This document shows, piece by piece, positions 15,498-24,364 of a stretch of DNA of 29,500 bases. The notes beneath the pieces were generated by a model. It worked only from the letters and a program-made list of their open reading frames with translations. It was not told the DNA's origin and made no database searches. The stretch comes from a virus. Within the stretch, counting starts at the first letter, position 1; every line of letters starts with the position of its first letter. The DNA is taken from positions 1 through 29,500 of the IMG/VR virus record IMGVR_UViG_3300027279_000008; one strand, 5' to 3'. Position numbers and translations under genes: made by a program.

Positions 15498-15837
15498 ATT
15501 ACAAAAATTTTTATTATATATTCAAAGTAAAAAGCCTCATTTAAAGATTGTATTCTATAATTTATTTGACAATGATGGCTATCAAAATTATATTTTATTT
15601 AAGCCTACTTCATTTAATATGTGTTACGGAAAAAATGAAACATATATTGTATTTGTTTATTTTGATTATACTGATGATGTTTTAATGCTGCAACATTATA
15701 AGGATTTACTACAAGTTATAAATCCAGATAGGCAGCTATTGGAATATGATTCTGAAGAATTCTTAATTGAAGAATTATCTGGACTAAATTTTGATAAAGG
15801 AAAAATTTATTTTAATTTAAAATTAAAATTTAAATAA
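15490..15837 (+). CDS. Probable tail terminator protein, 115 aa
   Basis: Located between the gp10-like gene and the tail tube gene, where siphophages encode the protein that caps the finished tail tube. The sequence is an alpha/beta mix with strongly hydrophobic strands (NETYIVFVYFDYTDDVL, KIYFNLKLKFK) and a helix around 72-85, compatible with the terminator fold of lambda gpU. Direct sequence similarity was not recognised. Confidence 0.55.
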   Translation: MHKLQKFLLYIQSKKPHLKIVFYNLFDNDGYQNYILFKPTSFNMCYGKNETYIVFVYFDYTDDVLMLQHYKDLLQVINPDRQLLEYDSEEFLIEELSGLNFDKGKIYFNLKLKFK

Positions 15838-15848
15838 AGGAGGAATAT

Positions 15849-16661
15849 ATGATATTTTACAATCCAATATTAGGAAACTCAATTATAGGAGATGGAGATA
15901 AATTATCCTTAGGAGCCTGTCAATTATACTATGGAGATTTAAATCCTTTACAATTAACAGGAACAGTGGCTGTAGATGCAAGTGATTTAACTCATATAGT
16001 TGGTACAGGAACTAGTTTTACAAGTGAATTGAGAGAAGGAGATGTAATTTCTTTTTCCACTCTAAGTGGCTCTACATATTACAGAGTAGTAACAATTGTT
16101 GATAATACAAATTTGTTTTTAGATAAAAATGCTCCTTCATCTTTAAGTGGAAGTAATTATTATAAAATACGAGCTTTAGATTTAGGAAAAACAAGCGATG
16201 TTTCTGTAAAAATTAAATTTGGAAAGACTGATTTAAAATCAATTCAGACTGGAGACAACCCAGCCGATAGAGTTGTAACTTCTTATGAATGTACCGTTGA
16301 AACAGAAATATTAGAGCCTTCTGTAGAAAGATTAATTAAAGTATTGTCAGGATTTGAAGGAGTATGGAATCCAAGTACTGTAAATTATAAAAATCTATTT
16401 GTATATTTACCTTTAGGAGCACGTGATTCTGATACCGCAAAGCCTCTTCACTTATTTGCTATCAAAGAGGGAGAAGTAAAATATGATGCTCCATATCATT
16501 GGACGTTTGTTAAAGCTTGTCCTGAAGTTGATGCAGAAGTAAAATTTAATGCTTCAGATCAAAGAGCCTTTAAAGTGATGTTCTATTGTTATCCAGTAGA
16601 GATGACTGTTAATGGAAAAACAGTTAAGGTACTTAATTATGTTGGAGATCTTACTCCATAA
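15849..16661 (+). CDS. Major tail tube protein with inserted domain
   Basis: The 270-residue protein follows a strong AAAGGAGG site and occupies the tail tube position. Residues 37-107 form a distinct module (VGTGTSF, LREGDVISF, YRVVTIVDNTNLFL) of a type that recurs in phage structural proteins: a GTGT-f-x-GD-x-I pattern followed by strands. It looks like an insertion in the tube fold. The remaining parts (1-36 and 108-270) are beta-rich, ending MTVNGKTVKVLNYVGDL. The 3' end overlaps the following small membrane-protein gene. Confidence 0.76.
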   Translation: MIFYNPILGNSIIGDGDKLSLGACQLYYGDLNPLQLTGTVAVDASDLTHIVGTGTSFTSELREGDVISFSTLSGSTYYRVVTIVDNTNLFLDKNAPSSLSGSNYYKIRALDLGKTSDVSVKIKFGKTDLKSIQTGDNPADRVVTSYECTVETEILEPSVERLIKVLSGFEGVWNPSTVNYKNLFVYLPLGARDSDTAKPLHLFAIKEGEVKYDAPYHWTFVKACPEVDAEVKFNASDQRAFKVMFYCYPVEMTVNGKTVKVLNYVGDLTP

Positions 16662-16842
16662 AGTTAAATTTAAATTGATTTATTTAGGAGCAGTGGCATT
16701 ATTATGTGCCGCTGCCATTTATATTTATTTAGCTATTAATAAAAGAGAACGGCTCATTAAAAAATTAAATAACGGAACTAACAATGAAAAGATTAATTAT
16801 AATAGTGATATTGATTTTATTCGTGAGCAGTTGCAGAAGTAA
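16639..16842 (+). CDS. Small single-span membrane protein, lysis candidate
   Basis: A longer start at 16612 is possible, but AAGG at 16627-16630 favours the ATG at 16639, giving 67 residues. One transmembrane segment (about 12-33, rich in Leu and Ala) is followed by a basic NKRERLIKK stretch and a short polar tail. It overlaps the tail tube gene by 23 bases and the downstream lipoprotein gene by 59 bases. A short holin, antiholin or a reduced inner-membrane spanin would fit. The tail is too short for a typical Rz. Confidence 0.5.
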   Translation: MLEILLHKVKFKLIYLGAVALLCAAAIYIYLAINKRERLIKKLNNGTNNEKINYNSDIDFIREQLQK

Positions 16843-17167
16843 TACTGAGCTTATTAGAGTAAAAGATAAGAATTTACGGAGATTATGTACTGAGTTATAT
16901 CAAACAAAGAAAGAAATAGCCGACTGTATTGCAGATAGATATACATTATTTATGGACATTTTAAATGGCACTAATAAAGAAGTCTCTTTGATTAAAAAAG
17001 AAAGATTGGACTTATATACAATTATTGAAACTTATGAAATTTGTTATTCTAATAAAAGATTTTGTGAATACATTGAAGTTCCAAAAAATGAAAAACATTT
17101 TATTATAAAAGCTGCTGAAATTGGCCTATATATTTTTATAGGATATATCATAAAAGGAGGAATTTAA
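16784..17167 (+). CDS. Unimolecular spanin-like lipoprotein
   Basis: The N-terminus is a lipoprotein signal: MKR, a hydrophobic run, then the lipobox VSSC with Cys17 as the lipidated residue. The C-terminus (about 104-127) is a second hydrophobic segment around GLYIFIGYII. A lipid anchor in the outer membrane plus a C-terminal inner-membrane segment is the architecture of u-spanins such as T1 gp11, which fuse the two membranes at lysis; the length (127) is also similar. The middle carries four further Cys. It begins inside the preceding gene with only a weak ribosome site, suggesting coupling. Location inside the tail cluster is unusual. Alternative: a surface lipoprotein blocking superinfection. 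Confidence 0.62.
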   Translation: MKRLIIIVILILFVSSCRSNTELIRVKDKNLRRLCTELYQTKKEIADCIADRYTLFMDILNGTNKEVSLIKKERLDLYTIIETYEICYSNKRFCEYIEVPKNEKHFIIKAAEIGLYIFIGYIIKGGI

Positions 17168-17171
17168 ACTT

Positions 17172-17624
17172 ATGAAAAAATTACAATTAAACATTGCTAA
17201 AGAAAATGAGAAAAGATTAGCCACAATGTTAGAAGTAATCGATACAGATGGGCCTAAAGAAATTTCTATTTATGTAAATACTCCAACTCCTGAAAGATTA
17301 AAATCGCTTTCAGATATTGCTGATAAATCAAAGGAGTTGATGGAGCAATTTGAAGATTTACAAGAAAAAATTGAAAAAGCGGCAACAGAAGAAGAGAGGG
17401 CTAATTTAGGAAAAATATTAACAGATCTTTCTGTAAAAATGAATGAATTGAATATCAAGTCTTTACAAATTCAAGTAAAAAACTTTGATACTTTAGTTCC
17501 ATACTTAGAATACATATTCTCTGTAAATTCCTATGCAGAAGAGCTTATAAAAGTAATTAGTGATAAGTTCTTAGAATTATTAAACAAAGAAGAGGTAAAA
17601 AAAAAGGAGAAGAGGATAAAGTGA
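17172..17624 (+). CDS. Tail assembly chaperone, short form (gpG-like)
   Basis: In siphophages the two frames just before the tape measure encode chaperones that coat the tape-measure protein during tail assembly. This 150-residue helical protein is highly charged, with coiled-coil potential around 48-100, and fits the short form. AAAGGAGG precedes its ATG. Near the 3' end it contains an A AAA AAG slippery sequence in the correct frame, followed by the next gene in the -1 frame. Identity rests on position and frameshift arrangement. Confidence 0.72.
   Translation: MKKLQLNIAKENEKRLATMLEVIDTDGPKEISIYVNTPTPERLKSLSDIADKSKELMEQFEDLQEKIEKAATEEERANLGKILTDLSVKMNELNIKSLQIQVKNFDTLVPYLEYIFSVNSYAEELIKVISDKFLELLNKEEVKKKEKRIK
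17600..17606 (+). promoter_or_regulatory. -1 programmed frameshift site in tail chaperone genes
   Basis: A run of nine A (17597-17605) ends in A AAA AAG positioned on the zero-frame codons AAA AAG. This is the most slippery bacterial heptamer known, as in E. coli dnaX. Slipping back one base continues in the frame of the next gene with no stop, giving a fusion of about 262 residues (145 from the first frame, 117 from the second). This mirrors lambda G/GT. Confidence 0.72.
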
Positions 17625-17959
17625 TGAATTCTCTTCTTTTTGATTACTATGAATGGAAATTAAGAAAATATTTTCCTTATTTGAAGTTTCCTTTGAATAA
17701 GTATGCTTTTCATTATTATTCATTATTATTAGAAATCATTGAGTTGAATGAAGAGAAAAAAGAAATTATAAATAATCCAAACATTGATAGAAAGGATAAA
17801 GAGCGCTTAATTAATAAAATCAATAGCCAAATAGATGGGCTAATTTATACAAGAGTAGAAAAGGCGCCTCGATACCAAAATAGTTCATCTATATTTGATT
17901 ATATAGCTGAGCAATATAAGAAATATGTAAATCAAAATGGAGAAATAAGAAATGGCTGA
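17624..17959 (+). CDS. Tail assembly chaperone, C-terminal (T-like) part
   Basis: This 111-residue frame is in the -1 frame relative to the preceding gene and is open back through the slippery site, so it probably exists mainly as the C-terminal part of a frameshift product. Independent initiation at the ATG overlapping the upstream TGA, with AGAGG eight bases before it, remains possible. The helical, Tyr/Lys-rich sequence has no recognised motif. It overlaps the tape-measure start by eight bases, the usual place for this domain. Confidence 0.68.
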   Translation: MNSLLFDYYEWKLRKYFPYLKFPLNKYAFHYYSLLLEIIELNEEKKEIINNPNIDRKDKERLINKINSQIDGLIYTRVEKAPRYQNSSSIFDYIAEQYKKYVNQNGEIRNG

Positions 17960-20900
17960 GATGCATGAGGCTATAGTACGAATTAAGATTGATATTTCTC
18001 AAGCAGAAAAAGCCTCACAGCAATTAAAGTCTAATATTCAATCTATAGAAAAAGAATCAAAAAATCTTTCTAAGTCATTTGACATTAAAGATCAAGTAGA
18101 GAATGGAACGGCCGCTTTAAAAGAAGCTACAATTGCTACAATTGAATTTGGAAAGACTACTTTTAATGTAACTCGTTCTCTTTTAAGAGCGTATGCAGAC
18201 CTTCAGAATACTTTAAATAATTTAACTGTTGTTTATTCACTATTAGGAGGAAATAAAGTAATTTTAGGACTTACATATTCTTATGTACGATCACAATTCT
18301 TTGATGTTTTAGTGGCTCCAATTGAAGAAATATCAAAAGTAGTAGCCAACGCTTCTTTAAATATAGCTAAAGAATTTAAAAATTTAGGAGTATCCGTTTA
18401 TACGTCTTTTGTACAAGAAGTAATTCCAAATTTTAGACGAATTCCAAGTATTTTAAGAGCAAATCAACAAATTATAAATACTGAGCTCTCTAATTTAATT
18501 AAATCACAAAAAGTACAATTTATTTCTGAAGAGATTATAACTCAACAATTACGAAATATCACTAATTTATTTAGAACTAACTTTGTTCCAAAGTGGATTA
18601 ATGAAATTAAAAATTTAAATCGATTAACAAGAGCCGAATTTTCATTATTCTCTGACGCCTTATCAGAAGATAGTTTAGCTAAATCTTTATTATCACAACA
18701 AAGACAAGTCTCTTTGGCCTTTTCACAAATAAAGGCCACTTTAATCAGAGAAATAGGAGATGAGCGCGACTTATTATTAAGATTTTTGATTAATTTACAA
18801 TTATTCAGTGCAAGATTAAGAACACTATTTGTAGCTAATTTTGATGCAATTGAAGGATATTTAAGAGTATTTCCAGGCCTCACGACTTTTAATACAATTT
18901 TTAGCAATATTAATAACATTTTTCTTCAAAATATACTTAATTTTATTTCTACAGGCTCCATACAATTTAGAGAGGCCTTAATTAGAGTATTTACATTCAC
19001 TCCAACATTGATTACAAGTATTATTTCGGATTTAAGTGGCTCTATCTTTTTATTTTTTAATTTATTAAGAACTACACTTATAAATCAATATGCTCAAAGT
19101 GGCATGTTTATTGGATTATCTTATAGAATTACTACTGATTTACAAAGTATTTTTGAAATAATTTCTTTAAGTTTTTTAAGATTAACATTATTAATTGAAT
19201 CTTCAGTTCTTAGATTAGCGTCTTTAACAAAAAATCAAATTGGAAATATTTTTACAGCCGCTGTTCCAACTTTACGAGATACCTTTTCTAAGGTACTTAC
19301 TTTTATTAATATAGTATTATTACAATTAAGAATTCAATTAATACAAGGAAGTATTGTTTTAGAGAATACAATTAGTTCAGTTTTATTAAGACTTATAAAT
19401 CAAATAAGTAGTAGATTAAGTACATTATTACCATCAAGAAATTTATCATTTATACAAGTATTTTTTAGATCTCTAAGCGGCGCCTTTTTAGCAGGATTAC
19501 AAACTTACTTGATTAGTATAAATCAATTAGTTATAACTTTTTTTACAACTTTTAGAAGTATCATATTTGGAGAATTTAAGGCGGCTTTTATAAATGCTTT
19601 AAATTTCTTAAATACTTACTTTATTAGTGATTTTAAAAATATTCTTTCAGTAGTTAATACAATAATTTTAAGTTTTCAAAATATTCTATTACGATTAGGG
19701 CAAAGCCTCACGGCCTTAAATATTCCAATCAATTTAGTTGGAAATAGCCTCTCATTAGTTAGAAGTCTTTTAATTAATTTTGAAAATTTAATAGGAAATA
19801 TCTCTAATAAAATTAATGTATCTTTAATAGCTTTAAATGCAAACTTAACAAGAGAAAACTTAGTGAATGTTTGGAATCAAAGTGGAGCGGCGCTTAGAAG
19901 ATTTGGAGATGATTTACTTTATACAATTAATAAGTACACTGGCTTAGTTGATTTTGTGAAAAATACTTCTAATGTTTTTATTAATACAGGACAAAATGTG
20001 TCTAATGTTTTATCTACTACTTTTAGAAGTACTTTATCAATTTTAGGAGAAGTTGGAAAAAATATTTTTACTTTAACTGGAGCCTTTTTAGAATTTAGTA
20101 AAATTACTAGCGCTTTATTTAGTGGCAGTTTATTTACTGAATTTAAACAAAAATTCGCTCAAGCCATTTCATCTACTATTGCAGGAGGACTTGGACTTTT
20201 AGGATTATATAAAATTAATGAATTTAAACAAGAATTGATTTTAGTAGGAGATGAAATAAATAGAATTGCAATTGCAATGAGTAATTTTGTTGGAGGATTA
20301 GAAAATGCTCAAATACTGATATCTAAAGTTTTACAATATTCAGCCGAAAATCCTTTACTTGATTCAGATCAATTAATTAAAGCGACTAAATTATTATTAA
20401 ACTATGGAATAGCCGCTGAAGAATTAGTAGAAAGGACTAAAGAAGTAGCACAAGTTGCTTCAGCGGTAGGAGTATCAGTAGAAGATGTATCTAGGATTTA
20501 TGGACAAGTTGTAAGTAAAGGAAGATTACAATTAGAAGAATTATATCAATTTGCTGAAAGAGGAATTCCTATAATGGCTACTTTTTCTAAAATGTTAGGA
20601 GCCTCTACATCTGAATTCCAACAAATGATTAAAGAAGGAAAAATTACTGCAGAGGTATTTAAGGATTTATTCAATCAATTAGCAAATGGCGCTGAGTATT
20701 ATGGAGGAGTATTAGAAAGACAAAGTCAAACTGTAACTGGACTAATGCAAGGAGTTAGAGATAACTTACAGATAATCAAAATGAGTATAGGCGCCATTTT
20801 AGGAGATTTAGCTCGTCCATTTGCTGAAATTACTATACAAATTACAGATTTTATTAGAGGACTTGTTTTAATTTTAAAAGATTTATATTTCTCTTTAGGA

Positions 20901-23582
20901 GAGGGATCTAGAAGATTCTTAGGAATGATTGGAACATTAATGAGTTGGGGCTTTACCTTAATTTCTGTATATATGTCAATTTCATGGTTGGTAAGAGGGC
21001 TAAAAATCTTGATTTCATTATTTCCATTTATATTTTATCATATTAAAAATATTATAAGCGCCTTTTTATCTTTGATAGGAGTTAAGCAATTATACATTGT
21101 ACAACAAGTTCAGGAAATATGGAATAATCAAGCGTTAGGAACTTCTTATCAAAGAATATTGATTATATTAAGAACTTTAATTATACAATATGGAATATTA
21201 CTTTCAACAATGGCTTTAATTGCCGCCGCTCTTTCTGCTATAGTTTATATTATTTATAAATATATTGAAGCCCAAAAGCAACAAGTTGATGCTATAAAAG
21301 AATTTATCAATAGTTCTAAAGACTTAGAAAATGTAAAATTAAGATATATTGGATTAACTGAAGCGCAAATTGATTATATTAATCAATTAAAAGAGAGTAA
21401 AAAAGCTGAACAATTAGCCTTAGCCTCTAAAAATAATTTACAAAATTCTTTAAAATTATTAACTAAAGGATTTGAAGAGGTTGTGGCTCAAAGTAAAGAG
21501 GCTCAATCTCAATTGATTAAAGTTAATGCAATAAAAATTAATAGAGATTTAGTTTCATTTACGTTCAATCCAACAGTTATTAAATCAACGTTAGATAAAG
21601 TTCTATTCTGGGTAGTAGTAGTTGGACTTACTATAAAAAATGTAATAATGTTCTCATTCAATACGATAGGAACAATTGCACGAGGTACATTTGATTCTAT
21701 AGTTAATATAGCGCAAGGAGTAGTACAAGTCATTTTGAAAGTGGCTGTCGCAATGAAGGAGGCTCTAACTGGAAATATTGCAGCCGCTAAACAAGCTACA
21801 AAAGAGTTATTAGATGCTATTACAAATACAGGAACTAATGCTTCTAATATTTTATCTGCTATTGTAAAATCTATTGTTCTTGATTTTAAATCAATTTATA
21901 CAAATGCGTTAATTGACGCTAATAATATGTTTAGTGAATTTAAAGTAAATTCTCAACAAATGGATATTAAGCCTCAAATTTCTCCACAAGATTTAGATAA
22001 ACTTAAAGAAAAAGTTAAAGAAAAAGTTGAAGAAATTTCAGAAGAACACATTATAGAAATTTCTTTACAACTTAATGAACAAACTGTACAAAATATAAAA
22101 GAATTATTGGATAAAACATTTGTTTCTTTAAAAGCGTTCAATTTAATATCATTTAGTACTAGTGAAGAAGGCCTTTCACAATTAACTGATAAAGCATTTG
22201 ATTTTTTAGGAATAGCTGATAGTATAAAAGATAAATTAGTTCTCATAAATGAACAATTAAGTGGAGTATCTGAAGGAAGTGAGGCTTTTCAAGCTTTATC
22301 TAATGAAGCTTCTAATTTACGTAGGCAATTAAATTCTTTAAAGGAGACATTTGGAAAATCTTTTGGATATGTTATACAATCATTGGTAAAAGGATTAGAA
22401 AATTTATTTCAATCTATACAAACAAAAATGAGAGTATTAAGGGAAGTAATGCAACGACAACAAGAATGGATTAATTATCTATATAATAATTTATTGGAAG
22501 CTACTACAAATTATTATAGTAATTTAATAGAAAAAAATAGAGACGCTCACAAAAAAATGTTAGAAGATATTCGAAATTTTTATGATGAGCTTAAATTTCT
22601 AGGAGACGAAGAGTATCAAAGGAGAAAGGAATTAATCGAAGAGGAATATAATTTAAAGAAACAACAATTAGAACAGGAATTACAAGATAGATTAGCACAA
22701 AATGAGGCTTTAAGTTTAACTTCTTATGAACGAATGGTAAATGAAGCGATTATTCTTCAAGATTATCACAATCAATTAGAACAGTTAGAAAGAGAAAAAG
22801 AAGAAAAACTTAAACAACTTAGAGATGAAATAAGACAACAAAATCTTAAAAAAGAAACAGAATATTTAAATCAATTAGCACAACAACATGGAATTTTTGA
22901 TGCAGAAAAATGGAAATATTTAAGTAATGAAGAAAAGAGAAAATTAATAGAACAAAAACTCAAAGAAGATGAAGCAAAAAAAGAGCAACAATTACAACAA
23001 CAAAAATTAAATGAAGAAAAACGTATAAAGAAAGAAAAAGCTACAGCTGATTATATGTTTACATTAGCAGAATTTAATATGAATAAAATGCTGTCTTTAA
23101 TGAATTTAAGAGTACAATTAGCATTAGCAATGGCAAGTATAGCTGCAGGTATGGCAATGGCCGCTGCTCAGACTGGTATATTTGCTTTTATATTTATTCC
23201 TACTTTATTAGCCTTAGGAGCTATGGTATATAATAATATTATGAGGGCTATGGGCATGGTAGCAGCTGTGCCTCCTCCTCCACCTCCTAGAGAATTAGCG
23301 TTACAAGAAGGAGGATACATTGATAGTAATCAAAGAAGAGAGACTTATGATAATATTCCAGCAAGAGTACAAGCTGGAGAATTTGTAATTAATAGAGAAA
23401 AAACTAAAATGTTGTATAATGCTATCGATAATATTGCTTTAGGTAATGAAGGATCTAAAGAAAAATCTATAAATATTCAATTTGCTCCTAATAGTATTTA
23501 TATTCAAGGAGTAGTTGACGATAATTTAATTAATACTATAAGTGTAAAAATCACTGATAGAATAAGGACGGCGCTAATATGA
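17952..23582 (+). CDS. Tape measure protein
   Basis: The 1876-residue protein sets tail length and is probably ejected into the cell during infection. Residues ~50-740 are hydrophobic, low in charge and quasi-repetitive. Residues ~750-960 form the conserved tape-measure domain, with segments such as SAENPLLDSDQL and YQFAERGIPIMATF. A hydrophobic region (about 983-1100) is likely membrane-active. A Gln/Glu/Lys-rich coiled coil spans about 1500-1700, followed by an Ala/Met-rich hydrophobic segment, a run of six Pro, and the C-terminal GEFVIN motif near 1810. It uses nearly a fifth of the genome and predicts a tail of well over 200 nm at roughly 1.5 Å per residue. No peptidase or lysozyme domain was recognised. 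Confidence 0.9.
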   Translation: MAEMHEAIVRIKIDISQAEKASQQLKSNIQSIEKESKNLSKSFDIKDQVENGTAALKEATIATIEFGKTTFNVTRSLLRAYADLQNTLNNLTVVYSLLGGNKVILGLTYSYVRSQFFDVLVAPIEEISKVVANASLNIAKEFKNLGVSVYTSFVQEVIPNFRRIPSILRANQQIINTELSNLIKSQKVQFISEEIITQQLRNITNLFRTNFVPKWINEIKNLNRLTRAEFSLFSDALSEDSLAKSLLSQQRQVSLAFSQIKATLIREIGDERDLLLRFLINLQLFSARLRTLFVANFDAIEGYLRVFPGLTTFNTIFSNINNIFLQNILNFISTGSIQFREALIRVFTFTPTLITSIISDLSGSIFLFFNLLRTTLINQYAQSGMFIGLSYRITTDLQSIFEIISLSFLRLTLLIESSVLRLASLTKNQIGNIFTAAVPTLRDTFSKVLTFINIVLLQLRIQLIQGSIVLENTISSVLLRLINQISSRLSTLLPSRNLSFIQVFFRSLSGAFLAGLQTYLISINQLVITFFTTFRSIIFGEFKAAFINALNFLNTYFISDFKNILSVVNTIILSFQNILLRLGQSLTALNIPINLVGNSLSLVRSLLINFENLIGNISNKINVSLIALNANLTRENLVNVWNQSGAALRRFGDDLLYTINKYTGLVDFVKNTSNVFINTGQNVSNVLSTTFRSTLSILGEVGKNIFTLTGAFLEFSKITSALFSGSLFTEFKQKFAQAISSTIAGGLGLLGLYKINEFKQELILVGDEINRIAIAMSNFVGGLENAQILISKVLQYSAENPLLDSDQLIKATKLLLNYGIAAEELVERTKEVAQVASAVGVSVEDVSRIYGQVVSKGRLQLEELYQFAERGIPIMATFSKMLGASTSEFQQMIKEGKITAEVFKDLFNQLANGAEYYGGVLERQSQTVTGLMQGVRDNLQIIKMSIGAILGDLARPFAEITIQITDFIRGLVLILKDLYFSLGEGSRRFLGMIGTLMSWGFTLISVYMSISWLVRGLKILISLFPFIFYHIKNIISAFLSLIGVKQLYIVQQVQEIWNNQALGTSYQRILIILRTLIIQYGILLSTMALIAAALSAIVYIIYKYIEAQKQQVDAIKEFINSSKDLENVKLRYIGLTEAQIDYINQLKESKKAEQLALASKNNLQNSLKLLTKGFEEVVAQSKEAQSQLIKVNAIKINRDLVSFTFNPTVIKSTLDKVLFWVVVVGLTIKNVIMFSFNTIGTIARGTFDSIVNIAQGVVQVILKVAVAMKEALTGNIAAAKQATKELLDAITNTGTNASNILSAIVKSIVLDFKSIYTNALIDANNMFSEFKVNSQQMDIKPQISPQDLDKLKEKVKEKVEEISEEHIIEISLQLNEQTVQNIKELLDKTFVSLKAFNLISFSTSEEGLSQLTDKAFDFLGIADSIKDKLVLINEQLSGVSEGSEAFQALSNEASNLRRQLNSLKETFGKSFGYVIQSLVKGLENLFQSIQTKMRVLREVMQRQQEWINYLYNNLLEATTNYYSNLIEKNRDAHKKMLEDIRNFYDELKFLGDEEYQRRKELIEEEYNLKKQQLEQELQDRLAQNEALSLTSYERMVNEAIILQDYHNQLEQLEREKEEKLKQLRDEIRQQNLKKETEYLNQLAQQHGIFDAEKWKYLSNEEKRKLIEQKLKEDEAKKEQQLQQQKLNEEKRIKKEKATADYMFTLAEFNMNKMLSLMNLRVQLALAMASIAAGMAMAAAQTGIFAFIFIPTLLALGAMVYNNIMRAMGMVAAVPPPPPPRELALQEGGYIDSNQRRETYDNIPARVQAGEFVINREKTKMLYNAIDNIALGNEGSKEKSINIQFAPNSIYIQGVVDDNLINTISVKITDRIRTALI

Positions 23583-24364
23583 AGATAAAATTTTTTAATA
23601 ATAGAAATGAAACATTAGATTTAAGTTCAATAACAACGGCGTATTTAGTAAATTATGATGATGTAGATAAAGATATAAGCTTTGTTCCTGTTTATGGGAC
23701 GGATAGAATCAATGTGTTAGGAAAAGATACAATTAAGCAAAGACAAATAGAATTAAATATCTCTTTAGTGGCTATGAATGATTATGATTTTAGAGTAGTA
23801 GTTAATGATATTTACAGCTTCTTTACAGCGGATAGATGTTATATCTTAGATGAACATAATAATATTTATGCTGAAGTAAAATTACAATCAATTAAAAAGT
23901 TTTTTAGCCTAAGTGGAAATGAATATAGGTATACGGAGTTAAAATTAATTTTAGTCGCCTTAGATGGGATGTTCTTTGATTATAATCCAATAATAATTAC
24001 ACGATCTTATGTTAATACACGATTTTTTACTGCTCCTACAATTAATATTCCTCAATTTGATACATATCCAATAATTAAGATTAAATCTTTAGTGAATAGA
24101 TTTAATTATATCAAAATTATTGGAGAGGCTCAAATATTAGAAATTGATACGAGTGGCTATAATTTAGGAGATATTTTAGTAATAGATGGAATGGAAAGTA
24201 AAATTTATTTAGAGAAGAATAATAATCAAGTTGATATTTCTACACAAGTGGCACGAGGCGGCTTTATTAGATTGAAAAAAGGCACTAATAATTTGAATTT
24301 TTATTTTAATATTGCAAGTAATTTTAATTTAACAATAGAATATAGGAATAGATATATTATATGA
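23579..24364 (+). CDS. Distal tail protein (Dit-like)
   Basis: Directly after the tape measure, with a four-base overlap, lies a 261-residue beta-rich protein. The first half (about 1-130) reads like the ring-forming N-domain of Dit/siphovirus tail-component proteins, including KQRQIELNISL and a FFTADRCYILDE segment. The second half (135-261) resembles a galectin-like beta domain. Dit forms the hexameric hub linking tube and tip. The call depends on gene order and fold-like pattern. Confidence 0.68.
   Translation: MKIKFFNNRNETLDLSSITTAYLVNYDDVDKDISFVPVYGTDRINVLGKDTIKQRQIELNISLVAMNDYDFRVVVNDIYSFFTADRCYILDEHNNIYAEVKLQSIKKFFSLSGNEYRYTELKLILVALDGMFFDYNPIIITRSYVNTRFFTAPTINIPQFDTYPIIKIKSLVNRFNYIKIIGEAQILEIDTSGYNLGDILVIDGMESKIYLEKNNNQVDISTQVARGGFIRLKKGTNNLNFYFNIASNFNLTIEYRNRYII

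Noticed and set aside
16639-17167. A classical Rz/Rz1 two-component spanin pair
   Set aside because: The upstream protein has only about 35 residues after its membrane span, and the lipoprotein has its own C-terminal membrane segment, so a u-spanin layout fits better.
18542-22246. Antisense open frames of 74-125 codons within the tape measure gene
   Set aside because: They mirror biased codon use of the real gene, lack ribosome sites and run against every supported gene.
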